The translations under genes and the position numbers were made by a program. This document shows, in pieces, positions 58,304 through 64,000 of a DNA stretch of 64,000 nucleotides. Source of the DNA: Cristatella mucedo. Its lineage: Eukaryota; Bryozoa; Phylactolaemata; Cristatellidae. Position 1 is the stretch's first letter; the number at the start of each line of letters is the position of its first letter. The notes under the pieces were generated by a model. It did no database searches and was not told the DNA's origin. It worked only from the letters and a program-made list of their open reading frames with translations. The stretch covers positions 475,501-539,500 of the forward strand of contig WPIO01000071.1 in the NCBI GenBank assembly GCA_009760855.2. The letters are read 5' to 3'.

Positions 58304-61070
58304 CTCTCTCTGTCTCTCTAAGTCCCTGACTTTTTTCTGTCTTCCTGTCTCTGTCTCTTGTTCTCTCTCCCGCCCTCTCGACAGTGCAGTAAGGACTGCG
58401 AGCCCTGATGTGCCGCCGAGTAGAGCGATGCTTAGAGCGGTAGAGCCCTGTGCTGAGAGACAATAGACCTGCATCGTGGGACAAAGCCGGCGATAACCGC
58501 ACACAAAAAGCTCACAGCGAGTAAGATTGAGCGCTCTTTCCCTACCACTTGCTTTAGATGGACTGGCCAAGGCCGATCTGGCCGCCGCCATTGCCGTCCC
58601 GTCGGCCTTCGTCATCCTTCTGCTGGCGGCCGTCGTCTCCGTCATCGTCTGCTGGAAGAGGTATGCGCGTCCGGCGGTGGCGGCCGCTCGAAATGTCGTG
58701 TCATCCGCGAAAGTGCATTTCCCCTTCGAACAAACTGCTGGTACACGATGTGCGTGTAAAGTATCTGCACGAACGTGTACGCATTCGTATATCTGTTGCC
58801 AGTCAGCGCGTATAATTACCGAAAGTCGTTAGACCGTCGGCACGGTCGGCAATCTTTCAGAGGCAACGGCGCCGAAATTTTTCATGTCGGCGTGCGAAGG
58901 AACACTGCTAAAGGAACACTGCATCAGCCCCTTCTATAGGACTACGCGTGCTTTATACGAATAGCTGATCTTGAACACAATCGACGCGCTTCCGAGCGAA
59001 ACTTTCGTAAAAACCAGCCAATTACCTTGATGCAGCTCATCGTATGCGTCGTCACGTTTTTACGGGCCCGAAACACTAGCATAAGTACTTGTAATTTGTA
59101 CCGCCGCAGTATTATGTAACAGGATAGTCAATACATATAGTGCATGCTGGTAGTGAAACCACTTTGGCTTGCTATAAATCGGACGTATACTGGAAGCGCT
59201 GTAGAAAATCAAGAGGTTCCCGAATTATATCAAATTAAAGTAAAGTGATAACGTCACGATCCATGGGTTTGATGCAAGTAACGGTTAATCAGTTGTACCT
59301 ACTTGGGCTTTGAAATCGGCAACTTTTTTGCTAATGCTGGTGACGTGCCCACGGGCCTCTCGGTCTCCGTATATAATGCTGGAGGTCAAGGACGTTGCCC
59401 TTATGGTTGCTCTAGGCCTGCCGAGCGTCAGATACTGAGTCGGTGTAATTGAGTGTTGCTTTTTATATACGTAAATAACATTTACGTAAATAAAACGTAA
59501 CTGCTCGTTTATTTATTTGCACTCAAAACTCGCTAGCCGCGCTTCCATACACTCGATGCACTAGGGCCTCGAGAGCCCAGGAGATAAGATCTGCTCGCAC
59601 TTCACAACTGAGGTCGTGCACTCGAAACCTGCTACGGGCGATTCTTTATTGCCAACTGTAAGCGATCCTTACAGTTTTCAAGGCTCTTCTGACGCTGTAC
59701 AAATGAGGCCGCTAAGTCAGCTCAGTAGATTATCCGCCGCCCGTCAGCTGCAAAGACTAGTGCACGTTACGTTGCGCCCCGCTTGCGGCAGAGGACTTTC
59801 TTAATTCAGCGGGCCTCAGCAATGCGCATCTTAAATGCAGTAATACAGTTAATTAATATTTAATATTATATATAGTATAATATAGTATAGTATATATATA
59901 TATCTATATATATATAATATATAGTTAATATTAATAAATGCCGCAATCTAGTATGCGCGATAAATACGATTACTTTGCAATCATCCTCATTATCGTCAAT
60001 AATTGTCGGAATGAGGATACGCTGCACCCCAATGGACGACTCCGTCCCGTACGGCGGCCCGCGCGAACAGCGAGTGCGCCCGCCCCGCTTCCCCCCCCCG
60101 CCTCCCCCGCCCCCCCCCCCCCCCCCCCGCCGACGTCGTAAGTAGTTCGCGCTTCGCCCGCCCGCCCGCCCGCCGGCGCTTCAGCAGCAGCCGTCGCGTT
60201 TCATTCAGGCACCTGATCATCGTGCTGCGAGTTCGTCCGCAGGCGGCGGCGACGGTGGTAGACGCCGGAGCGCCGCCCGAGTACGTCCCCGCCGCCGACG
60301 ACGACGAGCGACAGAGAAGCTTCTGGTCGCCTTGCTCCCGTTTCGCCGCGCCAGTTTGGCCTTGGTGCAAGAGCCAGCGCCGCGGCGGCGGCGGCGGCGC
60401 TCCGAGCGGAGGCTACGAGAGGCAGGCCGAGCGACGCCGCCAGCGCCGCCAGCGCCGCCGCCGCGGCGCAGACGAAGACGACGGAAGTCGGCGGAACTCG
60501 TACGCCGAGGTCCAGCATGGCGGCAGCGAATCGCCCTACGATACGCCGGCCGTCGACGACGATGCCGCGGACGCCGACGCAGACGCCTCGTCGGCGGTGG
60601 GCGTGATAGCGTCGGTGGAGCACATCTACGCGGCGCCGTTCGATTGCGCCGAGTCGAGCACGTACGTGGCCACGCCAGGGCCGCTCGGATCGCGGCATTG
60701 GGCCGAGTGCGGTGACCGCGAGGCGACGCCGCCGGCGGCCTGGATGGCCGAGCCGTGGGCGGCGGCGACGGCTGCGGCTGCAGATGGGGAGGAGGAGGCT
60801 TCAGCGGCTCAGAGTCGGTCGCGCGGCGCTCGGCCCGTTCTTCCGGTCGGACCCGCGACTCCGACCGGAGAGGCTGACGCCGCGGCGCCTGCGACGGCGC
60901 CTGCGACGGCAGCACCTTCGACGGCTGCGACGGCTGCTACATCCACTTCGGCGCCTGCGACCGCTGCGGAGGCTGCAGCAGCGGCCGCGGACTGGCCGCC
61001 TCCGCCCGAGAGCTACTATTTCATGGTCGAAAGAGACGCCGGCGGCGGCGGCGGAAGTAGCGACGGATGA
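45644..61070 (+). CDS. Gene D: complete four-exon GC-rich transmembrane receptor (579 aa predicted)
   Basis: Exons are 45644-45716 (signal peptide), 53741-54442 (ectodomain and stalk), 58558-58660 (TM) and 60209-61070 (tail), totalling 580 codons with the stop. Phases are 1, 1, 2, identical to gene B. The ectodomain begins with YPPFSLSC and has six cysteines in the family order. A poly-Ala run of 12 is inserted after the second cysteine, and a long low-complexity Ala/Thr/Gly/Pro stalk follows. One TM helix and a 287-residue tail with eight tyrosines complete it. Introns 1, 2 and 3 are about 8.0, 4.1 and 1.5 kb. High GC and Ala/Arg/Gly bias produce long spurious ORFs on both strands. The role is inferred: cell-surface receptor with possible lectin-like binding and phosphotyrosine signalling. 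Confidence 0.8.
47078..48010 (-). mobile_element. LINE family-2, longest coding copy, minus strand
   Basis: From the (ATA)n tail back through 3' UTR to a long [69 protein letters not shown]. Before it, in another frame, is [17 protein letters not shown], the region after the RT catalytic blocks. This defines the family as L2/CR1-like and distinct from the 21.9-kb element. Confidence 0.85.
48090..48240 (-). mobile_element. LINE endonuclease-region fragment, minus strand
   Basis: The minus strand reads [12 protein letters not shown], recalling the GDFNFP motif of AP-type endonucleases. An INDDKTN-like word repeats on both sides of an ATT-rich tract (48000-48100), as if the element was deleted internally at matching words. 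Confidence 0.55.
48665..48718. repeat. 26-bp GC-rich tandem duplication
   Basis: Two copies of GCCGGCTCCAGC followed by ACGGCGCCGGTGGC. Confidence 0.85.
49600..49755 (-). mobile_element. tRNA-derived SINE, minus strand
   Basis: Minus-strand order is an A-box-like TGGTCCAGCGGTTAAGG, a B-box-like GGGGCTCGAGCC, then a 3' tail AAGTTCTCTTGGGGCGC and TATACAAATGAATT. The tail resembles the LINE 3' ends in this window, as expected of a SINE mobilised by such a LINE. Relatives are at 56997-57155 and 62795-62905. Confidence 0.72.
49905..50040. repeat. Polypurine GGAAGGAGAGA-type tract
   Basis: Purine-only imperfect repeat of GGAAGGAGAGAG words. Confidence 0.85.
50150..50345 (+). mobile_element. LINE family-2 3' end
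   Basis: 3' UTR words (GCTGCCACTGACCACACTTA, CATGTCACCCCTAA), then the shared terminus and ATT tail. Confidence 0.82.
50562..50650. repeat. (GT)n microsatellite
   Basis: Long TG array with one CTCTCTG interruption, preceded by imperfect TGTCTGTG repeats from about 50428. Confidence 0.95.
50827..51075. repeat. Tandem duplication of an ~80-bp block, spacing ~166 bp
   Basis: The block AATATATGGAAATGGTTGCG through AGCTTCGCGAAGAAGGCC occurs at about 50830 and again at about 50998, with one or two differences. Confidence 0.9.
51090..51192. repeat. (GA)n microsatellite
   Basis: Near-pure GA with CAGAGGCA interruptions. Confidence 0.95.
51990..53010 (-). mobile_element. LINE family-2, degenerate minus-strand copy
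   Basis: Follows the same order of landmarks as 47078-48010 (tail terminus, CATGC-rich UTR, GAATGAAGGGACCTAAAAGTG, CTCACGAAAGACAAGCC, GCTGATGTGGTCGTCTTG) but is more diverged. A (TA)n tract splits it at 52062-52102. Confidence 0.75.
53741..54442 (+). CDS. Gene D ectodomain exon
   Basis: The acceptor is TTCTTTAG and the donor TTCG|GTAAGA, phase 1 on both sides, 234 codons. Family landmarks: DYPPFSLSC, second cysteine four residues later, (Ala)12, [34 protein letters not shown]...GGC and [16 protein letters not shown]. The last resembles the C-G-[TS]-[YF]-KYL-V-Y-C end of SUEL lectin domains. One NVT sequon lies in the stalk. The frame continues open past the donor to 54612, but splicing is preferred because the TM exon restores the family structure. 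Confidence 0.78.
54795..54857 (+). mobile_element. LINE family-2 3'-tail relic
   Basis: ACTAAATTCTCTGAGAATGA, then CTTATCAAGTGTACT and (ATT)n. Confidence 0.65.
54911..56526. repeat. 23-bp minisatellite, about 70 copies
   Basis: The unit is TAACTACGGACC followed by TTAACTTAACG, almost without variation over 1.6 kb. One 17-bp unit lacking AACTTA occurs near 56018-56035. The right edge degrades into two 13-bp units (TTAACTACGGACC) before the array stops. It contains ACGT and TTAA palindromes at fixed positions. Confidence 0.97.
56997..57155 (-). mobile_element. tRNA-derived SINE, minus strand
   Basis: A diverged relative of the 49600-49755 element: CTCTCTATTCAGGTGCTTC, CGCATGGCTCG, AAGGTGAGCACCATAACCCC. 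Confidence 0.6.
57776..58320. repeat. TCTGTCTCTC 10-bp array and (CT)n tract
   Basis: About 15 perfect copies of the 10-mer TCTGTCTCTC (57781-57930), then nearly pure pyrimidine CT to about 58320. Opposite frames give meaningless Ser-Leu and Arg-Glu ORFs. Confidence 0.97.
58558..58660 (+). CDS. Gene D transmembrane exon
   Basis: The acceptor is GCTTTAG and the donor AAGAG|GTATGC; phase 1 in, phase 2 out, 103 bases. It encodes [18 protein letters not shown], then [17 protein letters not shown]: one hydrophobic helix with a basic stop-transfer, matching the A and C ending C-[RW]-K-R. Confidence 0.8.
58661..60208. other. Gene D intron 3
   Basis: Mixed composition with an AT-rich microsatellite at about 59860-59935 and a poly-C tract at about 60085-60130 just before the tail-exon acceptor. 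No gene is seen. Confidence 0.6.
60085..60130. repeat. Poly-C / CCCCG tract
   Basis: Runs of C broken by G and T about 80-120 bases upstream of the splice acceptor of the last exon; G-quadruplex-prone on the minus strand. Confidence 0.9.
60209..61070 (+). CDS. Gene D cytoplasmic-tail exon
   Basis: Starts R-H-L-I-I-V-L-R after the splice and is open for 287 codons to a TGA. Tyrosine contexts are EYVP, GYER, SYAEV, PYDTP, IYAAP, TYVATP and SYYFMV. PYDTP and IYAAP are Y-x-x-P motifs of the type bound by Crk-like SH2 domains, and SYYFMV fits the ITIM pattern S-x-Y-x-x-V. The tail also has Gly, Arg/Gln and Ala/Pro/Thr low-complexity runs. It does not align with the B/C tail outside these features. 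Confidence 0.75.
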
Positions 61071-63300
61071 GCGACGACTTTCGCTGCACACGCGCTGCTG
61101 CGTTGCATCGCGCCATCCGCGCCATCGCCATCGGGCGGCTGGCTGCTCGGACGTGACCCGTCGCGTGACCCGTCACCACACGGCGCCGAGAGATGACCCC
61201 CCCTCTTTCTATAGAGCGCATCGGGGGTCGGCATCCGACTGCTTCCGCTGACGTCGACGAAGCTGCCGCCGCCGCTCGCCAACGAGCGCACGGACCCGCC
61301 GACGAGAGCGGCTGGTCGGAATGAATGCAAAGCTCCCGCCGTCGTCGGCAGGCGACCTCTTCGAAGCGGGCAGCGCTGCAGAAGCCTTTCGGCACGTGAC
61401 GGATACGGCTGCTCTGGCGCGGCCGCTCGCCGCGCGCGTCGATGGAGCCCGCGTCCTGGGGGCGTGGCTTTACAGCCGGCTCCGAGGCGTCGCTCGCGCG
61501 AGGGCGCCCTGGCCGGCTTTTCAAAAACGCGAACAACGCGTCGCCCGGCGGAGTCGCCGGCGGCGGGAGCTGGACGCTGCTTATCTTAAGAGTTTAGGCT
61601 CTGCCAGTCTCGTCGCAAGATGGCGTCGGCGGCAAACTCTCTTTTCTCGCTGGCTGGCGGCGGCGGCGGCGGCGGCGGCGCTACAGCGAGTGGGAAGCAG
61701 AATCCCAGGCCTTGCGATGCCTTTCATCAACGAAAAGGAATTTGTCGGTGCCCTTAAATCGTTAACGGGCCGCCAACAGCGGCCGAGCGCGCGCTCGCGA
61801 CGTCGGGGGGTGCGATCAACTTGGCAGCCGCGACTTTGGCGAGCGCCTCGCGAGCTGTTTTCGCTCAGTCAACGTTGGCGAAATCGCTCGCCGCACGCCC
61901 GCCGTCGCTCGCGAGCGCGGTTGCTAGGGCCCGCGGTTGCTAGGGGTTGCTGCTCTCGTGCCAGTCAGGCAGCGGCTGAAAATAGATTCAGGCAGCAGCG
62001 GCGCGGCGGGCACTCTGCCACCGCCACCGCAGCGAATGACGCCGCCGGCGAAGCTGCCGAGGACTGTCGCTCGTTCGTCTAACGATACCGAATGGCCGAC
62101 ACGACACGACTTTTTCCTTCCGGCGCTAGGGAATCTTCTTGCTGCGGCTCGGATGATGACGTGTGCTCAAGACACCGGCCGGGCTCTTTTCTGTGAGTGC
62201 GACGTTAACTTTTTTAAAAGGGCATAATGGAATGAATTCGCTGTAGCGGTGTCGCACAATTAATCTGCACGCCTCCGCGAACGGAAGCAGCCGAGAGCGT
62301 GCGCAATTCCGTTTCTCTGCGCTATCGACGTGGCTCAGCTGTTGCGGCCTGGGCCTCTCTAAACTGCGCTGAAACGGTTCTGCTGCTGTTGACGCCTCTG
62401 CCTCGCACCGACGCTTTGCGCGCCCTCTGTCAGGCCCGGTGTCAGTCGACAGCACCTGCTGCCTACTGTGCGTCTCATAATGTTGGCTTTCGCACTCTTT
62501 AAGCTCTCGGAAGGCACCTTCATTGAGCTCGTCGAAACTTTCTGCAACCTTTTGAAGGCTCTACGTCATCAAACCTGTCGGGAGCTTTATTTTTCATACT
62601 CATGGACGTGTACAGCCAAGGTTTTCCAACCGAAATCAGAAATGTTTCCGGCGTCATTAAAAATAAGCAGAGCTGAACTCGCATTTCAAACCTCACTCCT
62701 AATACGTGAAATAGTAGCCGAGTTATGGATTCTACATGCACAAACCGACACTGGAAATAAAGCGGTATAAAAGTCATAAGAATAAATACAATAATTTGTA
62801 CAGTGCCCTGAGAGAAGTTAACCACTATTCAGGTGCTTCACATGCACCGCGGGGCTCAAGGCCATGACGACCGGTGGGGTCGTGCACTTTAACCACTGTT
62901 TCAAACCAATGCACCTCAAAAAGCTTCACGCGTGTAACTCGGGTTTGCACCAAGGATTTACAAGTTGAGATGTAAGTAGCATTATCACGCAGAGTTCGGC
63001 AATTTTTTTATTTGTAGATATGTCGCTTCCGATTAAAATTCGTTTCAGACGTGGTTTGCAAGACCACTTTTTATGCGGAAGTCCTCAGAACTTCGGATCC
63101 TAGTTCTAGCATATTTTTCATTCAAAAGGTACCTAAACAAATATTCAATTGTAGGGACGTTTATATTAAGTTTCTATTGACATTCCCGCTTACGATGACA
63201 GCGCTCTTTAAAAAATTGCAGATTCTGAACTTACACGGTCAAACAAAAGTCGAGTGTCTCGAAAAGTGGAGGTCTCGCTCGTAAGGTACTGTGTATCTCC
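61071..63300. other. Gene D 3' flank
   Basis: GC-rich to about 62.4 kb, with a (GGC)n tract at about 61657-61680, then AT-rich. An AATAAA at 62756-62761 is a possible distant polyadenylation signal. An ATG at 61620 in AAGATGG context opens 46 codons but leads to no clear donor. A 253-codon ORF (61321-62082) is low-complexity and not supported. Confidence 0.45.
62795..62905 (-). mobile_element. tRNA-derived SINE, minus strand, short
   Basis: CAGTGCCCTGAGAGAAGTTA, CAGGTGCTTCACATGC, GGGGCTCAAGG and CACTTTAACCACTG follow the order seen in the 49.6-kb SINE. Confidence 0.6.
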
Positions 63301-63319
63301 GAAGTGACAATTGGTAAGC

Positions 63320-64000
63320 ATTCAGTAGCCAACAGACTTCATCTCACGCAACGATGAGAAATTGGGAAGCATAGAAGAGTCAGGAGAGCAGTTGAAGTGG
63401 TGAGTAGCATGAAAGCAGCAGCTCAGGGTTGCTGAAAAGGATGAGCCATAGTCGGCAGCAGAAGAATAGTTGTCGTTGAGTAAGAACTCTGGAAGCGAGT
63501 TCCACGGTCTAGAACCTTGAGAGCTAAAGCTTCTGTCGCCAACGGTCTTTAAGCGCAGGAATGGAACAGCTAATTTATTGTCCACACAGGACCTGAGGGC
63601 ACCAAGAGGTTGAAACTGGTGCAGCAGTTCAGCCAGATACGAAGGAGCCAAGCCGTTGCGGGCCTTGTGGGTCAGCGTAAGAACTTTGCTGTGCATCCAT
63701 TGCTCAACCGGCAACCATCCTAGCTCTTTTATGAAAGGAGGCACGTGGTCAGACCTCTGGGGTTTACAAACTAACCTTGCAGCCATATTTATAGCCAGCT
63801 GCAGTGGCCTAGTTACTTTCTTTGGTAGCCAAGCCAAAAGGGAATTATAAAAATCAAGCCGTGGCAGAACTAAGGAGCTAGTCACATTGTTTGCAAGCCA
63901 CTGTGTATGATCGCTCCTAATCTTAGATATGGATCGGACGTGATGGCTAGCTGTAGAAGCAGTCTTCTGAATGACGCTTTTGAAATTTAGGCAGCTATCG
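63320..64000 (-). mobile_element. L2/CR1-like LINE, minus strand, cut by the window end
   Basis: The minus strand encodes the same C-terminal domain as the 21.9-24.6 kb element (LVLPRLDFYNSLLAWLPKK, KELGWLPVEQW, KARNGLAPSYLAELL, GDRSFSSQGSRPWNSLP) over an open 187-codon frame (63322-63885), continuing to the window edge. Confidence 0.9.

Larger units (their letters stand above)
54443..58557. other. Gene D intron 2
   Basis: Contains a LINE tail (54795-54857), the 23-bp minisatellite (54911-56526), a SINE (about 56997-57155), and the 10-bp TCTGTCTCTC array with (CT)n (57776-58320). The remaining unique sequence shows no exon-like segment. Confidence 0.7.

Noticed and set aside
57644-58645. Long ORFs on both strands (over 230 codons) in the CT/GT array
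   Set aside because: The proteins are pure Ser-Leu or Arg-Glu repeats dictated by the microsatellite.
60217-60915. Long minus-strand ORFs opposite the gene D tail exon, and similar ones at 53968-54540
   Set aside because: Arg/Pro/Ala shadows of a GC-rich coding exon; no domain or splice logic on the minus strand.
61620-61760. ATG in AAGATGG context with a poly-Gly start (possible first exon of another gene)
   Set aside because: A stop follows after 46 codons and no convincing donor is seen.
61321-62082. 253-codon ORF downstream of gene D
   Set aside because: Ala/Arg-rich composition typical of GC-rich non-coding DNA, with no recognisable domain. The MPFINEKEF segment inside it is curious but unsupported.

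Overview
The window is nuclear DNA of an animal. It has spliceosomal introns with clear GT/AG borders, long introns, and 5'-truncated L2/CR1-like LINEs. It also carries tRNA-derived SINEs, a hAT-type MITE and abundant microsatellites. I cannot name the species. Repeat content and gene style suggest an invertebrate (or basal chordate) with a mosaic genome: most of the window is AT-rich, but about 45.1-50.1 kb and 60.0-62.4 kb are strongly GC/CpG-rich.

The main content is a tandem, same-strand (+) family of single-pass membrane receptors, assembled by hand from exons. Each gene has the plan signal-peptide exon, one ectodomain exon, one transmembrane exon, one cytoplasmic-tail exon. Intron phases are 1, 1, 2 in the intact genes. 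Gene A (670-5952) has its 5' half outside the window. Gene B (8347-13201) is complete and predicts 340 aa. Gene C (15258-38687) is broken by small frameshifts but keeps an open tail exon. Gene D (45644-61070) is complete, GC-rich and predicts 579 aa. The ectodomains of B, C and D share a cysteine framework: a Y-x-P-F start, six cysteines in B and D, and a C-terminal C...[YF]..L...Y.C element. It looks like a very divergent SUEL/rhamnose-binding-lectin fold (hypothesis). The tails are unrelated in much of their sequence, but all are rich in tyrosine motifs, so the proteins look like surface recognition receptors with phosphotyrosine signalling.

Layout: 1-6 kb, gene A TM and tail exons. 6-8.3 kb, spacer. 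8.3-13.2 kb, gene B. 13.2-15.2 kb, spacer. 15.2-38.7 kb, gene C, inflated by transposons that include a nearly intact LINE at 21.9-24.6 kb. 38.7-45.6 kb, LINE debris and a SPIN-like hAT MITE. 45.6-61.1 kb, gene D, whose second intron holds a 1.6-kb minisatellite of a 23-bp unit (about 70 copies) and a 10-bp CT/GT array. 61.1-64 kb, GC-rich flank, a SINE and a minus-strand LINE.

Two segmental duplications tie the cluster together. The gene A interval 1-4100 is repeated at about 30457-36000, and the gene B 3' interval 11.64-13.56 kb is repeated at about 36.5-39.03 kb. Gene C's 3' half is therefore an A-like TM region joined to a B-like tail. No bacterial, CRISPR, rRNA or convincing functional tRNA gene was seen. 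All gene models come from reading splice sites and frames by eye; no transcript or database evidence was available.
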